Assembly: GCA_017428085.1 (NCBI GenBank)
Contig: JAFRRP010000001.1
Location: 1-42,474 of the forward strand
Length of the DNA: 42,474 nt
From: Clostridia bacterium
Lineage (GTDB): Bacteria; Bacillota; Clostridia; Oscillospirales; Acutalibacteraceae
Direction: 5' to 3'
How positions within the stretch are numbered: the stretch's first letter is position 1; each line of letters begins with the position of its first letter. Positions 17,401-24,657 of this stretch are shown one piece after another. The notes under the pieces were generated by a model. It saw only the letters and a list, made by a program, of their open reading frames with translations. It was not told the DNA's origin and made no database searches. The position numbers were made by a program, and so were the translations under genes.

Positions 17401-18036
17401 GCTGCCGATGGTGGTGTTGCCGCGCTCAAAGGAGAGGTAATAGGGTGAGCGCACTACGCCCACGATCACAAAATCCCGGGTGTTGAGGGAGGAAAGCTCC
17501 GCGTCGCCCTCGCCTGTCAGCGTGATCGTGCTGCCCAGCCGGTAGCTGTCCGGCGTGGAAAGCTCGCTGTCGTCCACCAGGCACTCGTTGACGGAGGTGG
17601 GGTAGCGGCCCTCCAGCAATTCCGGGCGGTTGATATAGGAGCCGTCGTTGAGCCCGCTGAGATAATTGGCGATATTCTCCGGCGAGATGCTGTAGGCGCG
17701 GGTGCTGATCTGCGTGCCGTCGATATCCACCTCGATCTCGCCGTTGACTTTTACCAGCGCGTCGGCGAACTTCTGCCCGGAGACGTACTCCACCCCCGGT
17801 ATGCGCAGGATCGCCCTTACGTCGTCGTCTGTGAGGCCAGCGGAGGACTGCACGCGGATGTCCATCAGATTATTTTCGATAAAATACTTTTCCGCCGTGG
17901 TAAACATATCCGGCGCGGTGATCTTGATCCCCACGAAGAACATGGTGCCCACGGCGATGATCAGCATGATGGAAACGTATCTGCTGAAATTTTTGCGGAT
18001 CGCGCGTAAAGTATCCTTGAAAAGAGCGTTCGACAA
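14488..18036 (-). CDS. Giant FtsX/MacB-type ABC transporter permease with extracellular coiled coil
   Basis: The 1182-residue membrane protein starts at TTG 18036, supported by a strong GGAGG 9 nt upstream and the N-terminus SNALFKDTLRAIRKNFSRYV. An N-terminal helix (about 18-38) is followed by a roughly 600-residue extracellular region. About residues 275-625 of that region are Gln/Ala/Glu-rich with strong coiled-coil character. Three helices follow near 645-770, a second extracellular domain, and a last group of helices (including ALSLVILIFFLSALVLAFIV). Two FtsX permease cores are thus present. Such proteins act with a LolD-like ATPase as mechanotransmitters or lipid/lipoprotein/peptide exporters rather than solute importers; the substrate is unknown. 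The partner ATPase gene is 15 nt upstream. Confidence 0.85.
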   Translation of the reverse strand: MSNALFKDTLRAIRKNFSRYVSIMLIIAVGTMFFVGIKITAPDMFTTAEKYFIENNLMDIRVQSSAGLTDDDVRAILRIPGVEYVSGQKFADALVKVNGEIEVDIDGTQISTRAYSISPENIANYLSGLNDGSYINRPELLEGRYPTSVNECLVDDSELSTPDSYRLGSTITLTGEGDAELSSLNTRDFVIVGVVRSPYYLSFERGNTTIGSGKVGTYIYIPEEAFTADYYSEIYVTVQNASALDPYSDEYFAYVQPVVEAIEGISDEQTQLRAKTLKPQLEQTIAETEEKIESSSSTVSDSLKELDETIATLEELVNNGPETLAKAQQEFDTKFANAQSAVNSGSAEYNAAIATYSQKLQTIARYQQLYNQKNAELQLYKNQYDTVAAQCQSAQNSLDNAKATLATTQSMIEAGEAILEQLNDAQVNAYNNDQIQAIISMMQATYPDLYNSVRGLTAQGLAGEVAVSLAPYLAQQKAALAQQEMQINEKQAVLDQLTPLLEQRKNDLTTATLALAQAKGELDAAEAELASVSAQLQAAGYDVQSGAIQLQISKMEAEAKLNELKTQIASAPENLAKAKQKRAEALESLDSGLLAAEEQLSAARELYSKLDTIKWSVYNRDDTPGYASYGQSVKNIRVLSNIFPIFFFLISSMICLTTMTRMVEEDRVLLGTYKALGYTSRSITLKYVIYSLSACVFGSLIGIALSITVFPYAINSAYSIMYSLPDMTYLFPWQYAGISLLISLACTTLVTMVTIFRELRLRPAVLMRPKAPKVGKRILLEHIGFIWNKLNFSRKVTMRNLFRNKQRFFMTLLGIAGCTALLLASLGMYNSISAIITKQYREDPISQYDFEVVFSTHQSAESPSYEFTQIKNDARVESALLISMKSMTGSSERSSKTLETYVLVPAVPAELNDYVDLRGRTDGQKYTLDDSGAIITEKLADDTKTDVGEAIVFTDGEGHSYSVTVSAIVENYAFHYIYMTPAVYRQATGAEPVYGYAMGKIAPSIKASGDEILTNAKGLLATDIMKIDGVTAMAYTSDTTNTIARITDALSLVILIFFLSALVLAFIVLYNLSNINIIERTRELATLKVLGFVDREVSRYIYRENVIISLFGILFGLALGMGLHSLLIRFTAIDTVMYGQEIEWYSYLIALGITVLIILSVNLVLHQKLKKVDMVLSLKSVE

Positions 18037-18051
18037 AGGATACTTACCTCC

Positions 18052-18753
18052 TTACCATTCGATTCGGGAAACGGGCAGGGGATTGTCGTTGATGGCGATC
18101 CTGTGGACTCTGCCGTTTCTCATGGTCACCACGCGGTCCGCCATAGGCGTCAGCGCGGTATTGTGCGTAATGATGATGACCGTCATGCCGGTCTCGTAGC
18201 TGGTGTCCTGCAATAGCTTCAGGATCTGCTTGCCGGTATTGTAGTCCAGCGCGCCGGTGGGCTCGTCGCACAGCAGCAGCTTGGGGTTCTTGGCCAGCGC
18301 CCGGGCGATGGAAACGCGCTGCTGCTCGCCGCCGGAAAGCTGCGCCGGAAAGGAATCCATCCGGTCGCCCAGTCCCACGCGCTCCAGCACGCGCCGGGGG
18401 TTCAGTGCCTTGTTGCTGATCTGGGAGGCCAGCTCCACGTTTTCCAGCGCCGTCAGGTTGGGCACCAGATTGTAGAACTGGAACACAAAGCCCACGTCGT
18501 AGCGGCGGTAGTAGGCCAGCCGTTTTTTGTTGAACTGATTGATCAGCTCGCCGCCCACGCGCACCTTGCCGTCGTCGCAGTCGTCGATGCCGCCCAGAAT
18601 GTTCAGCACGGTGGTCTTACCGGCGCCGCTGGGGCCCACCACCATGCACAGCTCGCCCTGCTCCACGGAGAAAGAGACTCCGTCCAGCGCGTTCAGCGTG
18701 ACCTCGCCCATGTTGTATTTTTTGTAAACCGAACTCAGCTCGATAAAGCTCAT
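18052..18753 (-). CDS. LolD/MacB-type ABC transporter ATPase
   Basis: The 233-residue cytoplasmic ATPase partners the downstream FtsX-type permease. It has Walker A GPSGAGKT (40-47), signature LSGGEQQR (139-146), Walker [13 protein letters not shown] (159-170) and the switch His in [10 protein letters not shown]. The sequence is typical of the MacB/LolD/FtsE subfamily. ATG at 18753 follows GAGGAAG. The stop codon abuts the ribosome site of the permease gene, so the two are translated from one mRNA. A strong promoter lies at 18789-18817. Confidence 0.93.
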   Translation of the reverse strand: MSFIELSSVYKKYNMGEVTLNALDGVSFSVEQGELCMVVGPSGAGKTTVLNILGGIDDCDDGKVRVGGELINQFNKKRLAYYRRYDVGFVFQFYNLVPNLTALENVELASQISNKALNPRRVLERVGLGDRMDSFPAQLSGGEQQRVSIARALAKNPKLLLCDEPTGALDYNTGKQILKLLQDTSYETGMTVIIITHNTALTPMADRVVTMRNGRVHRIAINDNPLPVSRIEW

Positions 18754-18788
18754 AATGCAGATTCTTCCTCAAATAATTATACTATTTT

Positions 18789-18817
18789 ATTATATATTAA
18801 TCCGCATATATAGTCAA
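18789..18817 (-). promoter_or_regulatory. SigA-type promoter of the ABC transporter operon
   Basis: In minus-strand sense TTGACT (18817-18812), a 17-bp spacer and TATAAT (18794-18789) make a near-perfect vegetative promoter 35 nt before the ATPase ATG. Because mcsA follows the permease closely, this promoter may also drive mcsA-mcsB. Confidence 0.85.
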
Positions 18818-18894
18818 GTGGAAAATGTCGTCGTAACAGGGGAAGAATGAGAAAGCAAATCGGGAGTTCGGCAGGCCGACGGTTCGTTTTTTCG

Positions 18895-18924
18895 TTGACA
18901 TTTATGCCGACGGGGTGTTATACT
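18895..18924 (+). promoter_or_regulatory. SigA-type promoter of the GH27 gene
   Basis: TTGACA (18895-18900), an 18-bp spacer and TATACT (18919-18924) precede the GH27 ATG at 18956 by 31 nt. The gap also holds an AGAGAGGG ribosome site. It is divergent from the ABC operon promoter, about 80 bp away. Confidence 0.8.
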
Positions 18925-18955
18925 CAAGAAAAAAGGAAAAAGAGAGGGAAATAAT

Positions 18956-20086
18956 ATGCTTTCCAGAACGCCGCCCATGGGCTTCAACACGTGGAACACC
19001 TTCGGTGAGAACATCAACGACGAAATGATCCGCCAGACCGCCGACAAGATGGTGGAGCTGGGTCTGCGGGACGCGGGCTACGAATACCTTGTCATCGACG
19101 ACTGCTGGAGCGAAAAGGAACGCGACGAGGCCACCGGCAAGATCATTCCGGACCACGTCAAATTCCCCAACGGCATGAAGGCCGTCAGCGATTACGTCCA
19201 CTCCAAAGGCTTGAAATTCGGCATGTATTCCTGCGCGGGCGTGCGCACCTGCGCCGACTATCCCGGCAGCTTCGACCATGAGTTTTTGGATGCGCGTACC
19301 TTTGCGGAGTACGGCGCGGACTTCCTGAAATACGATTTCTGCAACAAGCCGGAATACGCCGACGGTCCGCTGCTGTATAAAAGAATGAGCATGGCGCTGA
19401 AATCCTGCGGAAGGGAGATCCTGTTCTCCGCCTGCAACTGGGGCTGCGACGAGGTGAACACATGGATCCGTTCCGTCGGTGCTCACATGTACCGTTCCAC
19501 CGGCGACATCAACGACAGCTTCCGTTCCGTGCGTGACCTGTTCATCAGCCAGCTGGACCACTACGCCTATTCCGCGCCGGGCTGCTTCAACGATATCGAT
19601 ATGCTCATCGCCGGTATGTACGCCGAGGGCAACGTGGGCGCGGGCGGCTGCACCGATACCGAGTACAAGACGCACTTCGCCCTGTGGTGTATCGCGTCCT
19701 CGCCGCTGATGATCGGCTGCGATATCCGCAAGATCAACGATACCACCCTGAACCTGCTGAAAAACAAAAACCTCATCCGCATCAATCAGGACGAGGAGGG
19801 CAGGCCGCCCATGATCGTATTCAACCATGACGAAGGCAGGCGGCTGGGCCTGGTGAAGGTGCTGTCCGATAACGAGTTCGCCGTGATGCTGGCCAACCTC
19901 AGCGACAGCCCCTGCGGGATGCACATGTGGCTGGAGGATATCGGTCTGCCCGCCGCTGCCGGAAAGGGCCTGCGGCTGAAAGACGCCTTTACCGACGAGG
20001 ATAGGGGCGTTATCAAGGAAAAGCTCTGTCAGGAAGTGGCCCCCCACGACTGCGCGCTGTATCTGGCGAAGCTCGCCGACGTGTGA
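18956..20086 (+). CDS. GH27 alpha-galactosidase (cytoplasmic)
   Basis: The 376-residue glycoside hydrolase family 27 enzyme is predicted to release alpha-linked galactose. The N-terminus SRTPPMGFNTWNTFGENIND carries the family opening of the TIM barrel, with VIDDCW at 47-51. The nucleophile is Asp127 in FLKYDFCNK and the acid/base Asp184 in RSTGDINDSF, aligning with the human enzyme's RNFADIDD. A C-terminal beta-sandwich follows. No signal peptide is present, so it acts on imported oligosaccharides. Family membership is clear; alpha-N-acetylgalactosaminidase activity is an alternative because GH27 contains both. The gene overlaps the next by TGATG. Confidence 0.9.
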   Translation: MLSRTPPMGFNTWNTFGENINDEMIRQTADKMVELGLRDAGYEYLVIDDCWSEKERDEATGKIIPDHVKFPNGMKAVSDYVHSKGLKFGMYSCAGVRTCADYPGSFDHEFLDARTFAEYGADFLKYDFCNKPEYADGPLLYKRMSMALKSCGREILFSACNWGCDEVNTWIRSVGAHMYRSTGDINDSFRSVRDLFISQLDHYAYSAPGCFNDIDMLIAGMYAEGNVGAGGCTDTEYKTHFALWCIASSPLMIGCDIRKINDTTLNLLKNKNLIRINQDEEGRPPMIVFNHDEGRRLGLVKVLSDNEFAVMLANLSDSPCGMHMWLEDIGLPAAAGKGLRLKDAFTDEDRGVIKEKLCQEVAPHDCALYLAKLADV

Positions 20087-20286
20087 TGCGCTGTCAAACC
20101 TGCGGCAAAGAGCTGACCGTCTGGGACGAGGGCTTTTTTAAGAAAATGGTGAACCGCGGGGCGACGGAGTGCTGCTGCATTCCCTGCACCGCGGCCCACT
20201 TCGGCCTGACGGAGGAAAGGGCGTGGGAGATGATCCGCCGGTTCCAGAAGACCGGCTGCACGCTGTTTCCTTCCGCCGGATCGTAA
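20086..20286 (+). CDS. Small Cys-rich (zinc-ribbon-like) protein
   Basis: The 66-residue product starts at ATG 20086, whose A is the last base of the GH27 TGA, so translation is probably coupled; a GTG one codon earlier is also possible. The sequence opens MRCQTCGKELTVWDEGFF and continues with a second cluster, CCCIPC, giving a plausible four-Cys metal site. The C-terminal part is a short amphipathic helix ending in FQKTGCTLF. I do not recognise a characterised family. Tight coupling to GH27 hints at a role with that enzyme or its regulation, but this is only inference. Confidence 0.6.
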   Translation: MRCQTCGKELTVWDEGFFKKMVNRGATECCCIPCTAAHFGLTEERAWEMIRRFQKTGCTLFPSAGS

Positions 20287-20451
20287 AGACGCGTTGCCGG
20301 AAAAAGTTTTTTTGAAATAGTTATTTTTTTAACAAATTTAAGATTGTTTTCAGCAACGGCGGTTATACTGAAGTCGCAGCAAGGGAAAAAGACTGCGTAC
20401 GGAAAATGATACCTACCTCGTTTTCTTCATAAAATATCTCCTCAAAACGCT

Positions 20452-20477
20452 GAACCCCCGGAATTTCCCGGGGGTTC
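20452..20477 (+). terminator. GC-rich hairpin in the 20287-20585 gap
   Basis: GAACCCCCGG (20452-20461) pairs perfectly with CCGGGGGTTC (20468-20477) around AATTTC. The following run is only GGTGTTTATG, so it is an imperfect terminator in plus-strand sense. It may end the GH27 transcript or a short RNA starting near 20375 after a TATACT at 20364-20369. The rest of this gap, 20287-20451, has no ORF I can support. Confidence 0.5.
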
Positions 20478-20504
20478 GGTGTTTATGCGGCGTATGCGCG
20501 CCGC

Positions 20505-20581
20505 AGGTATGAGCTTGCAGGTGCGAGGTATGAGGAATGCTGAAAAACCGTAATTCTCAAACCTGTGAGCCATCGGCTCAC
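20505..20581. repeat. Heptad element with capping hairpin at the DUF2804 gene 3' end
   Basis: Five in-register 7-mers (AGGTATG, AGCTTGC, AGGTGCG, AGGTATG, AGGAATG; 20505-20539) are followed by a short core. A degenerate inverted copy around AATTCTCAAACCT comes next, then a perfect hairpin GTGAGCC-ATC-GGCTCAC (20565-20581), 4 nt from the stop codon of the minus-strand gene. Layout and capping hairpin match the other elements. Confidence 0.7.
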
Positions 20582-20585
20582 GAAA

Positions 20586-21644
20586 TCAGAACACCAGCGA
20601 CTTGTCCTCGCCGATGCCCACCATGCCGTCCAGCGAGTATTGGTTGCCGGCGGGGTCGCAGACGAAGCCGGACAGCTCGCCGAAGGTGATGTGGTAGTTG
20701 ATGTCGATGACGCCCGCCGCCACGCGCATCAGGAACTCGTCGCCGATGTCGAATTTCAGGTCCACCATGCCGTGGGTATCCACCACGTGCCACAGATTCG
20801 GCGTTTCATGCTTGAAGACGACCGGCGTCAGCAGGGTGGTCCTGCCCTCGAACCAGATCAGGTTCTCGTTGAAATCGTCCTGGTTGATGGACTGGTTGCG
20901 GGTGAGGTTGAAGCCGAAATACTGGGGCCTGCCGTCGATCTCTTTGCGGCCCATGGTGGTCACCCAGTCGTAGTGGGACTTGCGCGGATAGTAACCCCTG
21001 TGGTCGTCGATGATGGCGGTGGTGTTCTCGTCGGCGAAAAAGCGCTCGCCGTTGAAGTCGATGTAGCCCTCCACCCTGAACAGATCCTTCTGGCTGTAAA
21101 GGGGCCGGTTCGCGCCGAAGGGGATGTTGACGATGCTGGGCAGCGAGACGCGCTCCAGCTTCACCCGGTAGTCGATCCAGTCGGCGTTGTTTTCCGCGTG
21201 GCCGGAAACGATGGCCTCGCCCCGCTGGAAATTGTTGATATAGCGCAGCTTTACCTTTTTGCCGTGGGAGACGGTCTCGGACCCGTTCAGCAGATTGGGC
21301 GCGATCTCCGCTTTGGAGGAGGGGATCATCATCTCCTGCCAGCTGGTACACTTTTTGGTGCGCTTGTCGTAGACGACGGTCAGGGCGGTGCCGAACAGGG
21401 CCATATCGCAAACGGCGGTCAGCAGCACCAGGTCGCCCATGTGGATCTCCGTGGCCTCCCACAACGTCAGCTTGGCCTTGTTGAAGAAGTTGGGCAGGCG
21501 GGAGGGTTTGTTGACCTTCAGAAAGTCCATGTTCTTGAACTCCTTGTCGAAGGTGCCGAAACGGCAGTTGCCCAGCTCGTCGATCACGTTGTCCGGCGTG
21601 GGGACGGCTTTTCTTTTTTCGGAAAGAACGTCGTAAAAACTCAT
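20586..21644 (-). CDS. DUF2804-like protein
   Basis: The 352-residue cytoplasmic protein has no signal peptide or membrane segment. It opens MSFYDVLSEKRKAVPTPDNV and contains the stretches FGTFDKEFKNMDFLK, RGYYPRKSHYDWVTTMG, FGFNLTRNQSIN and DTHGMVDLKF. The beta-rich composition with paired Trp/His-rich blocks (HYDWVT, LWHVVDTHG) resembles the DUF2804 family, whose function is not established. ATG at 21644 has a good AGAGGAG site and its own promoter, divergent from deoC. It is convergent with the GH27 pair, with a heptad element between. The family assignment is from recalled motifs only. Confidence 0.7.
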   Translation of the reverse strand: MSFYDVLSEKRKAVPTPDNVIDELGNCRFGTFDKEFKNMDFLKVNKPSRLPNFFNKAKLTLWEATEIHMGDLVLLTAVCDMALFGTALTVVYDKRTKKCTSWQEMMIPSSKAEIAPNLLNGSETVSHGKKVKLRYINNFQRGEAIVSGHAENNADWIDYRVKLERVSLPSIVNIPFGANRPLYSQKDLFRVEGYIDFNGERFFADENTTAIIDDHRGYYPRKSHYDWVTTMGRKEIDGRPQYFGFNLTRNQSINQDDFNENLIWFEGRTTLLTPVVFKHETPNLWHVVDTHGMVDLKFDIGDEFLMRVAAGVIDINYHITFGELSGFVCDPAGNQYSLDGMVGIGEDKSLVF

Positions 21645-21670
21645 GGGATGATCTCCTCTTTTTTTTCTTT

Positions 21671-21699
21671 ATCATAACACAGCCGATCCGATAAAGCAA
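21671..21699 (-). promoter_or_regulatory. SigA-type promoter of the DUF2804-like gene
   Basis: In minus-strand sense TTGCTT (21699-21694), a 17-bp spacer and TATGAT (21676-21671) lie 27 nt from the ATG at 21644. It is divergent from the deoC promoter 30 bp away. Confidence 0.65.
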
Positions 21700-21728
21700 T
21701 ACGTTTTGTCCGGAATATCGCTGTTCTA

Positions 21729-21757
21729 TTGCATTTTTCGGGCGGATATGTTATGCT
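21729..21757 (+). promoter_or_regulatory. Promoter of the deo gene cluster
   Basis: TTGCAT (21729-21734), a 17-bp spacer and TATGCT (21752-21757) precede deoC. An AAAGGAG ribosome site follows at 21764-21770, 10 nt before the ATG at 21781. The short leader leaves no room for a sizeable riboswitch. Confidence 0.65.
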
Positions 21758-21780
21758 GTTAACAAAGGAGTTGGTTTGTT

Positions 21781-22437
21781 ATGGATATCAAAGAAATACT
21801 GTCAAAATGCGACCACACGCTGCTTTCGCAGACGGCCACCTGGGACCAGATCAAAGCGATCTGCGACGACGGCATGAATTACGCCACCGCCTCCGTGTGC
21901 ATCCCCGCCTCCTACGTGAAGCAGGCGAAGGACTACGTGGGCGACAAACTGGCGATCTGCACCGTGATCGGCTTCCCGAACGGCTATTCCACCACCGCCG
22001 CCAAGTGCTTTGAGACGGCGGACGCGGTGAAAAACGGCGCGGACGAGATCGACATGGTCATCAACATCGGCTGGCTGAAGGACAAGCGGTACGACGATCT
22101 GCTGAACGAGATCAAAGCGGTCAAGGAGGCCTGCGGCGGCAAGCTGCTGAAGGTCATCATCGAGACATGCCTGCTGACCGACGAGGAAAAAATAAAAATG
22201 TGTGAGATCGTGTCGTCCTCCGGCGCGGAGTACATCAAGACCTCCACGGGCTTTTCCACGGCGGGCGCGACCAAAGAGGACGTGGCGCTGTTCGCGGCGC
22301 ACGTGGCCCCGCACCTGAAGATCAAGGCCGCGGGCGGCATCGCCAGCATCCGGGACGCGGAGGACTTCATCAACCTCGGCGCGTCGCGTCTGGGCACCAG
22401 CCGGATCGTCAAGATCGTGAAGGCGGCGGAACAATAA
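21781..22437 (+). CDS. deoC: Deoxyribose-phosphate aldolase
   Basis: DeoC cleaves 2-deoxyribose-5-phosphate to acetaldehyde and glyceraldehyde-3-phosphate, the last step of deoxynucleoside catabolism. The 218-residue class I aldolase has the Schiff-base lysine Lys153 in [10 protein letters not shown], the proton-relay residues Asp91 in [10 protein letters not shown] and Lys182 in LKIKAAGGI, and the phosphate-binding Gly/Ser-rich end ([10 protein letters not shown]). Length and motifs are typical. It is the first gene of the salvage cluster deoC-deoD-deoB-cdd and has its own promoter. Confidence 0.97.
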   Translation: MDIKEILSKCDHTLLSQTATWDQIKAICDDGMNYATASVCIPASYVKQAKDYVGDKLAICTVIGFPNGYSTTAAKCFETADAVKNGADEIDMVINIGWLKDKRYDDLLNEIKAVKEACGGKLLKVIIETCLLTDEEKIKMCEIVSSSGAEYIKTSTGFSTAGATKEDVALFAAHVAPHLKIKAAGGIASIRDAEDFINLGASRLGTSRIVKIVKAAEQ

Positions 22438-22442
22438 GGATT

Positions 22443-22574
22443 TGTCGCGCTGACGCGCGACAGATCCAGTCGTTAGTTTTTAGTCGTTAGTCGTTAGAAG
22501 TCCTCCGGACGGTCCTATGAAAACAACATTTCTAACGACTTACGAATGTTTAGCGAGCCAACGGCTCGCTGAAC
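22443..22574. repeat. Heptad element between deoC and deoD
   Basis: The left cap is the hairpin TGTCGCGC-TGAC-GCGCGACA (22443-22462). Heptads AGTCGTT, AGTTTTT, AGTCGTT, AGTCGTT follow in register (22468-22495), then a core with GTCC-TCC-GGAC and GGTCCTATG, the inverted arm AACGACT, TACGAAT (22534-22547), and the right cap GTTTAGCGAGC-CAACG-GCTCGCTGAAC (22548-22574). The deoD ribosome site starts 9 nt later. The right cap and following bases are nearly identical to those upstream of cdd. Confidence 0.85.
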
Positions 22575-22597
22575 TCCAATTTGAAAGGAGCCTCATC

Positions 22598-23341
22598 ATG
22601 TCAACTGCCCCCTATCCCACCCCTCATATCAACGCGGTACCGGAGGATTTCGCCAAAACGGTGCTGATGCCCGGCGATCCGCTGCGCAGCAAATTCATCG
22701 CGGAAAACTTTTTAACGGACGCAAAGCTGGTCAACAACGTGCGCGGTATTCAGGGGTATACCGGCACCTATAAGGGCGAGCGCGTCTCCGTGATGGCCAG
22801 CGGCATGGGCATGCCCTCCATCGGCATCTATTCCTATGAGCTGTATCACTTTTTCGGCGTGGAGAACATCATGCGCATCGGCTCCGCCGGGGCCATGCGG
22901 GAGGATATCCGCGTGCGCGATATCGTCATAGGGCTCGGCGCCTGCACCAACTCGAATTTCGTGAATCAGTACCATCTGCCCGGCGCTTTCGCCCCCACCG
23001 CCAGCTACAAAATGCTGAAGACCTGCGCGGATCTCGCCGACGAAATGGGCGTGCGCTACCACGTGGGCAACATCCTCTCCTCCGACACCTTCTATAACGA
23101 CGAGGAAAACGTGTACGACGGCTTCCGTTCGCTGCCCTCCTGGAGCAAAATGGGCGTGATGGCGGTGGAGATGGAGGCGGCGGCCCTTTACATGAACGCC
23201 GCCCGCTGCGGCAAAAACGCGTTGGCGATCTGCACCATTTCCGACCACCTCATCACCGGCGAAGCCACCACCGCCGAGGAACGCCAGAATTCCTTCACCC
23301 AGATGATGGAGCTGGCGCTGGAGACGGCCATCCGGCTGTAG
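22598..23341 (+). CDS. deoD: Purine-nucleoside phosphorylase, DeoD type
   Basis: DeoD phosphorolyses purine (deoxy)nucleosides to base plus (deoxy)ribose-1-phosphate. I place the start at ATG 22598 (247 aa, MSTAPYPTPHINAVPEDFAK) because it has GAAAGGAG 7 nt upstream and matches the family N-terminus. The in-frame ATG at 22517 lies inside the repeat element and would add 27 residues translated from it. Visible features are the phosphate-binding MPGDPLRSKFI, MRIGSAGAMREDI, MEAAALYMNAARCGK and the catalytic Asp in CTISDHLITGE. The TAG stop is formed by the GTAGC of the following hairpin. Confidence 0.96.
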   Translation: MSTAPYPTPHINAVPEDFAKTVLMPGDPLRSKFIAENFLTDAKLVNNVRGIQGYTGTYKGERVSVMASGMGMPSIGIYSYELYHFFGVENIMRIGSAGAMREDIRVRDIVIGLGACTNSNFVNQYHLPGAFAPTASYKMLKTCADLADEMGVRYHVGNILSSDTFYNDEENVYDGFRSLPSWSKMGVMAVEMEAAALYMNAARCGKNALAICTISDHLITGEATTAEERQNSFTQMMELALETAIRL

Positions 23342-23402
23342 CACGGAGCCTCAGCTCCGTTTCAGTCGGAAGTCGGAAGTCGGAAGTCGTCAGTCGGAAG
23401 TC
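23338..23402. repeat. GTAGC hairpin and heptad array between deoD and deoB
   Basis: A GTAGC hairpin (stem ACGGAGC 23343-23349, loop CTCA, stem GCTCCGT 23354-23360) overlaps the deoD stop codon. Heptads AGTCGGA (three times), AGTCGTC and AGTCGGA follow in register (23364-23398). No clear inverted arm is left on the right, only loosely related TTCCGATTCC at about 23430. The same hairpin occurs twice, inverted, at 40235-40376. Confidence 0.75.
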
Positions 23403-23493
23403 CATTCGCCGAAGCATTCTTTCTGTTCCGATTCCCTTGCGTATCGAATGACTCTGCTCAAACCTCAAACATGAAAAACGGAGGTTTTTCCTT

Positions 23494-24642
23494 ATGAAAC
23501 GAGTTTTTCTCTTCGTCCTCGATTCCTGCGGGTGCGGGGAGCTGCCGGACGCGGCGGCGTTCGGGGACTACGACGTCAATACCATGAAAAGGATCGCGGG
23601 TTCGCCGTATTTCAAGGCGGAGAACCTGCTGAAGATGGGGCTCGGCAATATTGACGGACTGTCATTTTTGCCCGCGGAGCCCCATCCCACGGCGCTGACG
23701 GCCCGCATGGCGGAGCGCTCCGCCGGCAAGGACACCACCATCGGCCACTGGGAGATCGCGGGGCTTGTCTCCGAAAGGCCGCTGCCTACCTATCCCAACG
23801 GCTTTCCGGACGAGGTGCTGGACGCCTTTTCCGCCGCCACCGGCAGGGGCGTGCTGTGCAACAGGACCTATTCCGGCACCGAGGTCATCAAGGACTACGG
23901 CGAGGAGCACCTGAAAACCGGCAAGCTGATCGTCTATACCTCGGCGGACAGCGTTTTCCAGATCGCCGCCCATGAGGATATCGTCCCCACGGAGCAGCTC
24001 TACGAATACTGCCGCATGGCCCGAAAGATCCTCACCGGCGAGCACGCCGTGGGGCGCGTGATCGCCCGCCCGTTCACGGGGGAATACCCCTTCACCCGCA
24101 CCGCCAACCGCCACGACTTTTCGCTGGAGCCGCCCGCGGACACCCTGCTGGACGCGCTGAAGGCGGCGGGCAAAACGGTCTATGCCGTGGGCAAGATCGC
24201 GGATATCTTTGCGGACAAGGGCGTGACGGAGAAGGTCTACACCCACTCCAACGCGGAAGGCATGGACCGGGCGTATGAGGCGCTCGACAGGGATTTCGAG
24301 GGCCTGTGCTTCATCAATTTAGTGGATTACGATATGCTGTACGGCCACCGGCGGGATATCGACGGCTACGCGAAGGCCTTCGCCGCCTTTGACGAATACC
24401 TGCCGAAATTCACCGCCGCCATGCGCGACGACGACCTGCTGATGATCACCGCCGACCACGGCTGCGATCCCGGCTACACGGCCACCACCGACCACACCCG
24501 GGAGTATACGCCCCTGATCGTATTTGGCAAAAACGTCGCGCCCGGCAACGTCGGCACCCGTCCCACCTTCGCGGATATCGCCGCCACCGCGGCGAAGTAT
24601 CTGGGGGTGGCGTTCGCGTGCCCCGGAAACAGTTTGCTGTAA
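23494..24642 (+). CDS. deoB: Phosphopentomutase
   Basis: DeoB interconverts (deoxy)ribose-1-phosphate and -5-phosphate, linking DeoD to DeoC. The 382-residue alkaline-phosphatase-superfamily enzyme has N-terminal metal ligands in FVLDSCGCGELPDA, the phosphorylated Thr region GKDTTIGHWEIAGL and the C-terminal metal-binding block MITADHGCDPGYTATTDHTR. The GGAGG ribosome site is flanked by AAAAAC and GTTTTT, which could form a tiny hairpin with the site in its loop. It is separated from deoD by a hairpin/heptad element and from cdd by another. Confidence 0.97.
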   Translation: MKRVFLFVLDSCGCGELPDAAAFGDYDVNTMKRIAGSPYFKAENLLKMGLGNIDGLSFLPAEPHPTALTARMAERSAGKDTTIGHWEIAGLVSERPLPTYPNGFPDEVLDAFSAATGRGVLCNRTYSGTEVIKDYGEEHLKTGKLIVYTSADSVFQIAAHEDIVPTEQLYEYCRMARKILTGEHAVGRVIARPFTGEYPFTRTANRHDFSLEPPADTLLDALKAAGKTVYAVGKIADIFADKGVTEKVYTHSNAEGMDRAYEALDRDFEGLCFINLVDYDMLYGHRRDIDGYAKAFAAFDEYLPKFTAAMRDDDLLMITADHGCDPGYTATTDHTREYTPLIVFGKNVAPGNVGTRPTFADIAATAAKYLGVAFACPGNSLL

Positions 24643-24657
24643 CAAACGGAGATTTGG

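Noticed and set aside
22517..22597. Upstream in-frame start for deoD
   Set aside because: The extra 27 codons are read through the heptad arm and cap hairpin; ATG 22598 has GAAAGGAG and the family N-terminus.
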